A stretch of 64,000 nucleotides of DNA, taken from assembly GCA_023053545.1 (NCBI GenBank), contig JAKZAN010000007.1, forward strand, positions 744,001 to 808,000, given 5' to 3'. The first letter of the stretch is position 1; the number at the start of each line of letters is the position of its first letter. Below, in pieces: positions 8,759 to 20,700 of the stretch. A program made the position numbers and the translations under genes. The notes under the pieces are model-generated. The model searched no databases. It was not told the DNA's origin and was given only the letters and a program-made list of their open reading frames with translations. Origin of the DNA: Lepidurus packardi. Lineage: Eukaryota; Arthropoda; Branchiopoda; Notostraca; Triopsidae.

Positions 8759-11700
8759 ATGCATCGTTCTACTAAACTGAAGATTACCGACCTGAATCCA
8801 CATTTGATGTGTACATTATGTGGTGGCTATTTTATTGATGCTACAACCATTATTGAGTGCCTTCATTCGTGTAAGTCCGACTTTTCTTTAAGAATTGATT
8901 AGTCTCATACACATATCGTTGTATCAGTTTGCAGATCATGCATTGTCAAGTACCTGGAGAATAACAAATTTTGCCCCGTTTGTGAAGTTCAAGTTCATAA
9001 AACAAGACCACTTCTCAACATCCGCTCAGACCAAACTTTACAAGATATTGTGTACAAGCTTGTTCCTGGCCTCTATAAAAGTCTGTTGAAACCTTAGCTC
9101 CGAAATGTCTATTTAACTAGTGCACGTATATAGATGAAATGGGCCTTAGAAGGGACTTCTATACGAAGCACCCAGAAGCAGTGCCAGCGAACCGAGAAGA
9201 CCGAGGAGAAACTTTGGAAAAGTTTGTCTACTCTCCAGATGAGACGATTAGTTTGTCCCTGGAATATACTGTAGATTCAGTATATAAGGAAACAGAAGAG
9301 GAGCTGGAGGAAGTAAGTTATGGTCCTTATTTTCCCTTCACTTATTGTAATCCGTAATTGTGTCAGGGTAACGCTCGAAGTCGTCGTTTTCTGAGGTGTC
9401 CTGCAGCTGTAACAGTTGCCTTGTTGAAGAAACTGGTGAGAGGGAAGTATGGACTTCCATCATCTCATCCTTTGGATTTAATCTACGGGGAAGAAGCCTT
9501 GAGTGACGAATATTCGTTAATCGACGTAGCCTATATATATTTATGGCGAAGGGTAAAGAAGCACTCCCTATTAATTATTAGATAAACATTATGGGGGTAA
9601 ACATAATCTTGTTTTGTTTCGAACAGAAGGGTCCAATGAGCATGAAGTACAGGATTTATGAACTAGTTCCCTCGAACGAAGAACAACAAGTGTGTAAGAA
9701 ACTGAAACCTGCAAGCATTGGAGTTGATCCTATCCTTGCCAAAAACAATAACGAAGAAAAAGACGTATGCGCTGCTCACACTTTGCCATACAAAGGTCCG
9801 GACCCTACTTTATTGGACGTCAAGTGTATCCCATCAGCAATTGAAACCAATGAGCCAGAGACAGAGAGTGCAACGGAACCCTGGAAAGAAGTCCAGCTGA
9901 AAATCAGTGAGAGTGGTGTCATGAGCGTCTTGAACGTTGAAGTCTGCTTGCCTCCGTCTTCTAACGCAAGTGACTCGGATATCCTCGCCACTGTTCTCAG
10001 CTCTGGTAAATCCAAAGACTTTCGAGAGAACGAGGAAGGGAGCAATAACGGTTCCAAAGTTAACCGGGACAGTAAAAAGTGTAACAATGGGAAAGCTCTT
10101 AAAGCTAACCACACTACGGTGGCAGCCAATAAAAAGCAAAGTACAACTGCTCTGACAGGAGGCTCAAAGACAACCAAGCTGCACTCCAAAACGTGGACTC
10201 CTTCCACCAGCCGAGTCGCTGTGAGCAGCAATGCGTCAAATACAACAACTACATCCACAGCAATGAAGCGTCCTTTCAGTGCTGTTGAAAGCAGTGTGCT
10301 TGCTTTGTCCTCCACTTCGTCGACAGCACCGCTGTCGCAACCCTCTGCTCCTAAAGCCCCTAGATTCTTCAAAGCACGCAATGCTAACGCCCAGCAAACC
10401 GGAAGTTCTGCATCCAAGCCACTGCATACTTATCAAGGCGCCTTCCCTTCAACGGCGAGAAATAAAGACAAGAACAAACCAAGCAAAACCAACAAAGAAC
10501 AACCAGCGGGGTTAAATACGGAAGGTAATAAAGCTACCGAAGCCACGTCACCTAATAAAGAGCCTCAAGCAGGAGTAACCATCAATTTAACCCCAAGCAC
10601 AGTTACACATTCCTCCCTGCCCGAGAAAATGAGCAAAAGCATCGCGACTACGTTGCAAGGTCAATCAAACGAGGTATCGCAAGCCAAACCCAACCACGTC
10701 ACGACAGAGCCAGTTAAGGAAACCAGTCCCAAGACTGATGGTGTGCTCGTTTCGGAAGAAAAGAACTACTGTACACCCGAGACGAAGAAACAAGCCACCG
10801 TCAAGCACGTCGAGCTTGTAATTCCTAAAATTCCAGAAATGCTTTCCTCGGCCACAACGACCTGTGCTACGGCGACAACACATTCGCCCCCGTCCAGAAC
10901 GACTCGGCCACCTACACCGTTCTACCTCAGTGCAGCCCAAGGATCGCCGGGGGTTAGTACTGCTACCACTAGGGCATCCAGTCCGTCTATTCCGAGACCG
11001 TCATCCGCACCGGCCATCCCCAAGCTTGGACAGCGACGTCCTATGGTTAACCGCCCCCTAACACCAGGCCCGTTGACCGTCCCGACTAATGGCAAAGCTG
11101 CAAAGAGCTTGGAGGCCTTCACTACCAGCGATACGCATAGAAATGAGCCCGCTAAAGTTCCATCCCCTTTGCGTTCGCCGGTAGCTTCCAATTGCTCGCC
11201 CTTGCATCCGTCACCACACGGTTGGTTGTCCCCGCCCTTAGCAAGAACGTCTCGCAGCAGCAATAACCTGAGCAAAGCTCCGGTATCGCCTCTAGTTGCC
11301 CCCCAGTCGCCATCCCACCTGACGGCTCTGCAACAGCATCACGCCTTAACTCGTTCACCATTAAGTTTCTTACCCCGCGGACCGCTGCCTGCACATCTCT
11401 TCCCTAATTTCATCCATCCACCCCATCTTCCATACCTGCCAACCGCGACACATATGCATCTCAGTCAAGCTTCCCTGAGCCCCGGCTCGAAGCTAAACAA
11501 CTTAAACGAAACTGCCACGTCCTCCAATGCGTCTATGAGCATGACCCTACCGATTAGTAGTACAAACCAGATGTCACCCAAAAGCGGTGCTAACGTCATG
11601 TCGTCTTGCGGGAGCCATAACCCACTCACTACGGCGACTGCAGTGGCATGGAGCGCTATTAATCGAACACAGCCCAGCCCTTCTCATTATAGCCTGTCGT

Positions 11701-12596
11701 CGTTGATGACAAACCCCGTAATGAGTTTGCCCAGTCCCTTAGGGCTGCAATCGTTGGCCAAAACGCTAAATACGGCTCTCTTATCACCCCTGTCAAGAGA
11801 AGCGCAAAACCAGCAAAGGCTAATGGATGCTTTAACAGGATCCTTCTTCAGTTTTCCATCCCCATATCCGGACTTGATGCAGGCCAATGCTGCTGCTGCA
11901 GCAGCAGCAGCCGCCGCCTCGGTCCCCAAGACAGACCCAAAATTGAGACCATCACGTACTCCAGATAACTTGGTTTTAAGACCAACGATGGCGTCCCCGT
12001 TAAGTCATCCTTATTTCAGCTATGGATATCATTCCTCTTTACCACCCACCGTGACCACCTTAGCGAATACGCGGTCGCATGATCCGCGTTCCAATGCTTC
12101 CACGACCCCTCCAATGACATCGAGTAAGCCCGTGTCCAGCAGAAGGCCCCCACCTTTGGTGCCCTTATTGAAAAAATGTTCCCCGTCTACGACGACAGCC
12201 CAAACAGATACGGTTTCCCTCCCCAAGCCAGATCATGCTGCTACTAAGAGTCCTACAATAGCAGCTATGACAGCTACAGCGTCTAAATATGACAAAGTCA
12301 AAGAGAAGAGTACGTTAGCTAGTGAAAGCACAGAAACAGAACGAAGCCCTGAAGAAGTCGACAAAGCCAAGTTAAATCAAGGCGAAGCTTCTGTAACGGC
12401 AGTTTCGATCCCAGTGTCACAAATGGTGGATAACGGACTGAAGGAGAACTCAATCAAGAATGGAATAGCCGAACAGCCGTCTGACACGGACCAACATGCT
12501 GTTTGCAATGGAGAAAGTACAGGCGGTAGCGAAGAAAGTTCTTCTGAAAGGCCGACAAAAGAAGGACTGTCACAGGAAGCCAGCGTGAATGAGTAA
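8759..12596 (+). CDS. Psc: Polycomb group RING finger protein, Psc/Su(z)2 type (PRC1 subunit)
   Basis: Five exons, 8759-8870, 8928-9080, 9134-9312, 9367-9552 and 9627-12596, encode 1199 aa. Introns are 53-74 bp. A C3HC4 RING finger lies at 18-56 (C18, C21, C34, H36, C39, C42, C53, C56), followed by the LVPGLYK-NEM-RRDFY linker of Bmi1/Mel18. A RAWUL ubiquitin-like domain at about 149-215 ends in AYIYLWRR and MKYRIYEL. The remaining roughly 980 residues are disordered, rich in S, T, P, N and K, with a ten-alanine run near residue 964. In PRC1, PCGF proteins partner RING1/Sce to ubiquitinate H2A; the long basic tail of fly Psc compacts chromatin. The long single-exon tail makes this Psc/Su(z)2-like rather than a short vertebrate PCGF. 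Whether it is orthologous to Psc or Su(z)2 cannot be decided here. Confidence 0.93.
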
Positions 12597-14173
12597 ATAT
12601 GTTTTGTTTTTGGTTCCAAGTTGCCGGATGGGCAAAAGGTTTGTGCCTCGTGAGGATAACTGTGGAATCAGATAGCAAAACAAAGCATGGCAGCTTTTTT
12701 TAACTGTTGTAAAAGTGTTGGAAGTGATGAGCATGAAAATTACGTAAACTTATGATGTAAGTTGTATATAGCTGCTTGAAGACAGATCTGATTTAAAAAA
12801 AAATAATTTGCTAGGCACGTTATCAATACGCAAGGAAGTTACGGTTTCACGCATTTTTCCATATATTTTGACTTATTTATATTTCATTCTGGAGTATGAT
12901 GCTTGGGGTGCAAAAGCTGGGGTCTAGTCGGGACTTTTTAAAGCTACTTTTTTTAAACCAATCTTTTTCGAGGGCGCCGTAATTGATAGGCAACTGTAAA
13001 TGAAGGAAAGTTTTGCAATTAAATCATTTATGATATCGAATGTCCAGCCTTTGCTCTTTGGGATTCTTGGTTTTCAAGTCAGTTAATATATATTTTTTAC
13101 AGGTAATGTTCAGTTAAGTTTTCTATATCCTCGATTCCTGATTCCTTATTTTAGGAATTTGTAACAATTTTAGTAATGCCTTGTAGAAGACCGTTGACGT
13201 CGAAAGTGGAACCTGGAAAGTTTGTCTAGAAGTCTTCTTGTCCTGAAAAGCCGACGTCAAGTCCTAAGTCCTAATAAAATGCATTGTTTTCAGGCCATCA
13301 TACTTGGATATGTGGAGACCGCCCTGGAGTCACTTCGTCGAGTTTAGTTTTACTGGACACTGACTTTCAAATTGTCAAAGTCGAACTTTCCGGGTCGTAC
13401 AACACCTCACTTGTTTTCAGAGGTTGAAAATTGGAGTATAACTAGTCTTTCAAGAAAAACCCCTTAATATTCCTTTGTAGATGTGTTACATGAGCTTCTT
13501 CGTGCATTCGCAGACGCTGTTCTGCAATTCAATGAGTTATACACATTGTAGGAGAATTCAGTGACAGTTAATCGCATTTCTGGTGGCCAAATTCCTACCC
13601 TTCCAATACGTCTTAAGCACGATTATTAAGTTTTCCAACCTTTGACAGAACTTATCCTAAATCTTTAAAAACTGTAAGAAAAATCTGGACTGTCTCCTGA
13701 ACTAGTTTAGTGATGACTTGTGATTCAGAACAAGTGTCAATTTCTGAAATCGATGAAATCGAACTAAATGATGTTCATTATGCTACATAATCCGGACAAG
13801 ACATTGAAGCATTCAAGCAATGGACCATCGGTCGTGTAATATGTTCATTTTACTAAATTTTTCTCTTTTTTTGCAGTCAAGTTATGGGATTGACTAGTAT
13901 TTAAGTGAACTATCTCGATTAGTGTAGTTACGTGAACCGGGAAATAAGGTTGCATAGTATGTATTCATTTTCACGATAATGTTTCCGACTTCAACTTTAT
14001 CTTATTAAAATCTATTATTGAATTCTGCTTTATATTTGGTACACTAACTAAAGTAACTCCCTGAGATACCTATCTTCCATTCAATATTCACTAACTAAAA
14101 ATACAATACTGCGTATTGGAATGCGTTCCACCTACATTGAAGTTTCGGTTTAGACAAGACTACATATAAGGAC
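12597..14173. other. 3'UTRs and intergenic DNA between convergent Psc and Pax3/7 genes
   Basis: AT-rich DNA with no supported gene. An AATAAA at 13273-13278 is a plausible Psc polyadenylation signal, about 680 bases after the stop codon. The 3'UTR of the downstream minus-strand Pax gene must also lie here, but I cannot place its end. Confidence 0.45.
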
Positions 14174-17100
14174 TCAGTAAAACCCCATCGATCCTGATGT
14201 GGTATCACGAACTTTAGGAAAACCGAAATTACGGTATGGCGTATTATTTGCACTGGCCACAGCGTGATTTCCGTACTGGTGAAACGCAGCAGTCTTCATC
14301 GACTCGATAGAAGTTGTACCGAAATTTCCGAAAGGCTGCGGTGTTAAAAACATATCGCTGTTTCCCACCATACTGCAATATAAAATCACCGTTAGAAATG
14401 TATCTTCTTATAGGATTTTTTTTTTTTTTTTGCTGACGTTACCCGTAGCCTTCGGATCCGAAAGAATTAAAAGAGCCGTGGGATCCCCAGGTTGTCGTTG
14501 GCACATCTTTGGCATGAAAGGTATTCCAAGCGTCGACGCCCGCATGCAATACTGGTAAGTGGTATTCCGTCGCGGACGAAGGTAGCGCTATACCAGTCGA
14601 GGTAGTAGCCGTTGTGGCTGTCGAAGCAGTCGAAGGTAACAGATTGAAAGACTGGGGTAAAGCTCCATGGTCTGTCATGGAAGGAAAACTGGATGCGGCA
14701 TGAGCATGGGTGCCATTACCCATGCTCAGCCCGTGTGTTTGACTGATGAGACTGGGATTAGCTGATACGTGACTCATACCCGACCGGTCCCAGGTATTCC
14801 GATCTAAAATTGAGGTAACATTTTCTTGGATATGAACTTTAAATGTTTTTTATTATTATTTATTTTCAAACTCACCTGCAGGTGTTGGGTTGTGCGAGTC
14901 AACTCCATATTGAGGAGCCAGAGGAGTTTGGTACACTCCTGGAATAGACAGACCGCCAAAAGCGTTCATTTGTGTAGCGCCCATGTGCTTCCGCCAACGA
15001 GCTCTTCGATTGCTGAACCACACCTATCAAAGAAACCGTAAAAAGATCATTTAGTTCAATTTTATAAACCTTCGCAATTCATTTAGGGTGATGTATTACT
15101 TGGACTCTAGCCTCGGTTAGTCTTGTTCTTTGGGCAAGCTCTTCCCTTGTATAGACATCAGGGTATTGAGTACGTTCGAAAGATCTCTCAAGCTCTTCGA
15201 GCTGCTCAGCTGAAAAGGTAGTACGAGATCGTCGAGTTTTCCGTTTGAGTGGAATGCCTGGTTCGGAATCCACGTCAGAGTCATCCTCGCTGCTATGAAC
15301 TGCAAGAACATGGTGAAGTAAAGATTAGGTTGAATGTATAACCTCAATGAAAGCGAGAATTCGGGAAGGAACATGGTGTCCAACAATTGATGAACATAAC
15401 TTGTCATGTTTCGAGCATTTGTTTTCGAAAAAAAGGAGGTGATGATAGTTGGAAAATTTGGTAAGACATTCAGACAAGGAATTTGCTGATACCACAGTGC
15501 GGTTATGTCCTATGGCTAACTTGGAAGGTGCTGAGCTGCATGCGCACCCCAGAACTAAAAGGGGCCCGTGTGTGGTCGCAGTGATTAATGAGGATTCCCT
15601 GTGGTCCAGGTCAACCGATCATCCTACTTCAATCTAAGGCCCCGTCATCATCACCATCCAGCATCATTACATTGTACATCCGCTATGTTTAAAGCTCGAA
15701 ACACTGCTGATCCGTGTGGTCAGCCACGTGTTTTTTCCCTCCTTATTCTTTGCTTCAAAAAGCCGATAACTATCTGATCTTTTCCTAACCTTTACTTTTT
15801 GTTTTACCCTATCACATACCTTTACCTATCACGTACCTGTACGTTCGGAACTGCACGCTAACGGAGGTACTTTCAACTCGAAGGTGCATGAGGAAAAACA
15901 CGTTTCCGTTTGATTAGCTAATTACTTATTTGCACTACTCGGCTTCAGAATGTTCTTGCCTGACTTTTCTACGCTGAAATATTGCGAGAAAATATATGGG
16001 AACCTCTAAGGTGTGGTTTTTACGAGCTCTAAGCTGAGAATAGGCGTGACTGGAGTTCAGGCACGGTTTAGCATTGCGGAAGCTCGTAACGCATGCATCT
16101 TGTAAACCGCCGAAGGTGAGTTACTTGGACAAGTTAATGTCATGATGGTTTTCGGGTCATTATGTTCCTGCGTTTTAGTTAAGGGAGTTGAAAATTTTCT
16201 AATGCTTTTTGACGGCGAAATGCGATACAAACAGGTAACCGCTCTTGCCGGAATTCATCCATCATGTTAATCCTAGGACACAGAAAAGGAGCTAACAGCA
16301 GCCAACTTAGGAAAAGAAAAGTTATTATTTTGCTGTACGTTGAGCCGGAAATTTCTGTTGTGTATGGACACAAACTTACAAGGAGATGCCGCTTTGATGC
16401 TAGGTAGTCACACGGAAAGCGGCTTTTGATATCAAAACGTAAAGAAGCACTGAGCTTCTCTCACTTTCTTCATAAAAAAAAAGTGTAAAAAGGGACGAGT
16501 AAAAAGAACGGGGTTGCGGTTAAGATCCCCCACCCGTGAACCTATTGCCGTCTTTTACTCCGTCTCTCTCTCTCTAAGCAAGAGTTTCCACAATTGACTA
16601 AACGCTAATCTTATAAAGGATGATCCATTACTGGCATGGGAAAAAAAGAAGCTTTTGTACATTTAGGAAGAGGAGGTAGTATATACGTGTCCCCTATAGC
16701 GACACACAAGCAAAGGCCTGTTAACTTTTCTGTTACTCTCGTCTTGTCACAAAGCTCTTACCTGTCTCTATAAAGACCTCGCTGTAGGTCTCTTTCTAAA
16801 AATGTTTTTCAGCTATCATCGAGCAGCATTGGGTAAATACTTGTAGTCGTTATTAATGGTATTTCCTTTCGTTGTCTAATGTCAAGTACAAGACAGAATT
16901 GATGCTTACCTGCAAGTATTCCGTCGATACTGTGGTCATGACGGAAGTCCCCAACTCCCCCGTCGGGTTCGCCGCCTCTGCTACGCAATACTTTGCTGAT
17001 GGCTGAAACAGACGGGGCATTCTGTTTGTCGCAGACGCCCTCCTTAGTAAGTGGAAACAAAACAAAAACACAATCAAGTTATCCGAAGATTCGACCGGAT

Positions 17101-17720
17101 CCTAACAAAGAACCTACTTTAATCAGTCTGTCTCGTAACTCCCAGGAAAATATGTTTGGATTTTCTTTACGGTACTGCTCAATAGATCGTTCCCAATCCC
17201 GCGATATTTGGGGTGAGTAATTTTCAGATCCTGATTCCGTAGCGTCTTGCGCACTCGCTGTACCGTATTCCGAGGGCGACGGATTGCTCGCAGAAGCCGC
17301 CTTGGAACCTCCAATAACCCCAGGTCTGATCGAGCCCGTTTCTTGGTACCGATTGAGAATCTTGGACACGCAGCCATGCGAAACTCGTAACTGACGTGAT
17401 ATCACGCAAGGACGGACTCCGGAAGCGGCTAGTTCGACAATCTTCAAGCGAATATGATTTGGTAACGGACGACCGTTAATGAAAACTCCTCCAAGCTGGT
17501 TGACTCGTCCTTGGCCTGCGTAACAGGAATCCGCAATGGTAATTTCTGTGGATTTTATGCAACTGTGCTAGCGTTTTTGCAATCCTTCTTTTTTTAAGAT
17601 CTAGTAATCAAGAATCCGCGGCCTCCGAATGAGAATAATGTATTCCTTACCTTGAAAAGGGTATCCTCCAAAAATGGGTCTAATGCCAAGTGCGTTTGAT
17701 ACGCCAAGATTGGAGCTCAT
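14174..17720 (-). CDS. gsb: Pax3/7-family paired-box homeodomain transcription factor, copy A (gooseberry/paired group)
   Basis: Seven coding exons in transcription order, 17651-17720, 17118-17515, 16910-17042, 15100-15299, 14876-15023, 14443-14803 and 14174-14372, encode 502 aa. The N-terminus ends in [17 protein letters not shown], as in gooseberry. The paired domain runs from about 24 to 190. Its first half is near-identical to Pax3/7, but the linker (96-137) is about 28 residues longer than usual. An octapeptide-like HSIDGILA follows near 194-201. The paired-class homeodomain lies at about 222-281 with Ser50 ([12 protein letters not shown]), and the C-terminus is Ser/Thr/Pro-rich. It is a DNA-binding segmentation and neurogenesis regulator acting in the nucleus. 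The homeobox intron lies between residues 46 and 47, the common position in paired-class genes. The octapeptide and GQGRVNQ start rule out Pax6. It lies tail to tail with Psc. Which of gsb, gsb-n or prd it matches is unresolved. Confidence 0.93.
15300..16909 (-). other. Long intron 3 of Pax3/7 copy A
   Basis: This 1.6 kb intron separates the octapeptide exon from the homeobox exon, and no gene is seen inside. A stretch with a (CT)n run near 16560-16575 and A-rich runs is present. The large size compared with the 50-100 bp introns elsewhere suggests that it may hold regulatory DNA. Confidence 0.5.
17175..17300 (-). other. Expanded paired-domain linker, Pax3/7 copy A
   Basis: Between the GGSK that ends the PAI subdomain and the YRKENP helix of the RED subdomain there are 42 residues (96-137), rich in Ser, Ala, Glu and Asn. 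Canonical Pax3/7 proteins have about 14 residues here, including the PRVATP motif, which is missing. No GT-AG pair of usable length removes the insert. Confidence 0.75.
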
Positions 17721-20700
17721 GTTACGCTTTTAAAACTGGTACGCACTGTTGGATGACACAGAACTTATTCAACTTCACACACAAAAGTACTCGTGTCTTT
17801 TTGTCTAAAGCGACAAAATCAACGCCACGTTTACTGGAGTGTAGAATGCCTTGTTATCCCGTATCAGACGCACTATAAAATGTGAGGAAATTCATTCGCT
17901 CCACAACCGGATCAGTTTGCCTTCGGTCTTAGAGCAGCAACTGACAGTTGTTGCCACTTTGAGCGCTCGTTTGACACGCGACCCGCACCATTAACACGAA
18001 GATTTTCACCAATCAGCCGGACGCCGCCCTAGTCCCATTCCAGGGGGCGGTTACTTCACACTCGGAATCAAACGTGAAGTAAAACCCACCAGGTAAACCA
18101 GGTAAAATTTATATTTCCATCCTCTTGCTCAAATGCTAGGGTGAGTTTAATGCGTATTGCTTGCATGTCGAAGCATATTTTTTTTTTACCTAATATGTTA
18201 AGCGATTTTTTTTTCATTTTTTTTCTCTCAAATAAAAGAACTTATTCAGCACTTCATCACATATACCACGCATAGCAGGATCACGATTGGTGGCTGGGGT
18301 TCCTAGGGTCCCACCTTCTGCAAGAATAAAGGTAGAACTGAAAGGTGGTCCTTGGCACAAGTCACGGATGGAATTTTCCGATCCCTCATAAGTGGAGAGA
18401 GAAGATTTCACGTGCCATTTTGCATAAACAAGCCTAAGCGTCGCTGCCATGCGAGCAAGGAGTTTGAAAAGGCACTAATTTGACTCTTGCTGATTACTAA
18501 GTCCGCTAATCGGTATCGTTGCAAGGGGAAAAAACTTCGTGGAGAACGTGTCCCTACTGAGATTCCTTGCCACTTGGGTATTACGTTTCGTTTAAAGCGA
18601 AAAAGCAAAAGCTTCTCTCCTTTCATAAATGAAGATGAATGTTAAGAAAAGAAGATGCTATAGTTGTTCAAGTGTTAACCTCGGGTATTTCCTACATCCA
18701 TCAGCGCCTATCGAGAAGTGCCGAAGCTTATCAATAATTTAATAAGCCAAAGCCAGGGTTGGTGGTCTGCTGGGCACCCCTCCCGGTTGAAGCTTGCTGG
18801 GCAGATTATCATCCGAGTAACGTGACCTAAATGAAGTGAACACAGGGGGGCCTGGAGAAGAGACCACAGGTCCACATAACGTTGTGTGCCGACTTTATTT
18901 ATGTAAGTTTTACCTATTAGGCGTTGTTAGCAAGAAGCAAAAGGTGGCAAAAGTATCATGCTATGAAGTCGTTCAAGTTTATGCATATGGGGGGGATAAT
19001 GCATTGTTGCCGAGAAAACAATTCCATTTCGAGTCCATAGCTGCTGCGCTATGCATGTAACGAGAACAAAACCACAAAAGAGCAATCCTCTCCTCTTTCA
19101 GTCGTCTCGCTTTACGGAGAACCCAAATTTGCGCTTACGCAGCGTTATCGTATGGCGCCGGGGAGTAGCTGCCTGTGTATGGCGCGTGGAAGAAGAAATA
19201 TGCGGAACAGTGTGGTAAGTAATTTGCTTCCTGTGGAGAACATTTGTAAGAATCTTTTCCGTGGTTATGTAAATGTGATTGAGCTTAATAGTTTTACCTT
19301 GAGCGAGTGGAAAAAGGGAGACAGGCCACCTTTTTTCACCGATCTCACCAAGCTTCTATAGAACAAATCAGTGCAGTGCCGAGTCCTGCTTTTTCCCGCT
19401 GAGCGAAGGTAACTTTTTTGTATTAAAATCCAGGAGCTCATTTTATTTCTCGTACGCCAAAAGGGACAGCCACAGCAACCCAGAATCTTATCGCGTTGGG
19501 TTATCAATTGCTATAACTTCCCCAGTTAAAAATAGCAGGCCACGCATAGCCAAACAGAAGCATTCTCCTACGGAATTGGATCGTAAACTCTTGACGTTTG
19601 TTTCCATGCATTCTAAAAACGAAGGTAAAGAATATACCCAGTAGTCAATTCCGATAACGTCAACAAGTCCCGTAATTCATTAAAGTATCTTGCCGAACCT
19701 GAAACAAGACGTGCCATGGCATGCGAGCGCTGACCGTGCACTCAAACCACCAAGATCTTCGCACGCCCGAAAAGGGAGAAAGATATGAGATAATTCTTTT
19801 ATGCGTTATTTTCAAGTCAGAATCGATAGACTTGGGTTTACAAGATTTTCAGGTTCATTTTTCACACCTGCGGACTGCAGGGGGTTTCGCGAGTCAAAAA
19901 GGGGGGTCTATTTCATGTAGTTTTTCAAGTTGAAGTGGTAGGGGGCCTAACCCACCCAAGAATAAAGCGAGATTATATTCAGCCTAAATACCTTAGTAAT
20001 TTTCTATATTATGCCCAATTCACCACATTCTCCTTTGATTTTTTTTTTCACAGGACGCCTGCCATCTGACCCGATACAATAACGAACAGCTGCGCTTTTC
20101 AAAGCCTTCCAGGAAGGTACAACATACCGATAATGCCGGTTTTGCTGTTTATATCACAAAGCGAGTGATTATGAAGGTTCAGAAGAACTTCTTTGGGGTA
20201 ATTCTCTTTGTATGTTTGTGTCCTACCATACGTCGTTTGTTAGATCTAAGAGGACACAATTGTCAGATTGTCATTTGTTATTATTTGAGGCAGGGTTTGA
20301 CAGTAGGTTAAAACAAAATTTTAATGAGTTGTAGCATATTTAATTATTGTACACTTGAACCATTTTGTGTTGTGTACTTGTATAACCACGCAGGTTTTCT
20401 CATGCGCTGAATATGACGTTTGTTAAGGTTGGATTTCTACAAGATGCTACATGCAGCCGCGCTTTTAGTTTACGGACGAGAAGCTCGGGTGACGGTAAGG
20501 TTTGCATGCAAGTCCAGCATATTTTCATCTTTGTCTATAAGAAATAAAAAGCGACAGCTTAGGTTGTAGGTACTTCAGCTGACTTATCCAACACGCGAAC
20601 GCTCACTAGAAGCTGATACTGCTCGCCCGCCATTGTTTCGAACCAGGCAAGCAAAAAGAATAACAACACTGAATTGGACATTTGAGCAGGTCTAGAAAAA

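Noticed and set aside
9776-10417. 213-codon minus-strand frame opposite Psc
   Set aside because: Shadow of the Psc tail exon; it has a leucine/valine-rich antisense composition and no domain.
20628-20645. tRNA B-box-like sequence
   Set aside because: It resembles GTTCGAA, but no cloverleaf or A-box at the right distance was found. No tRNA, rRNA or CRISPR array was seen in the window.
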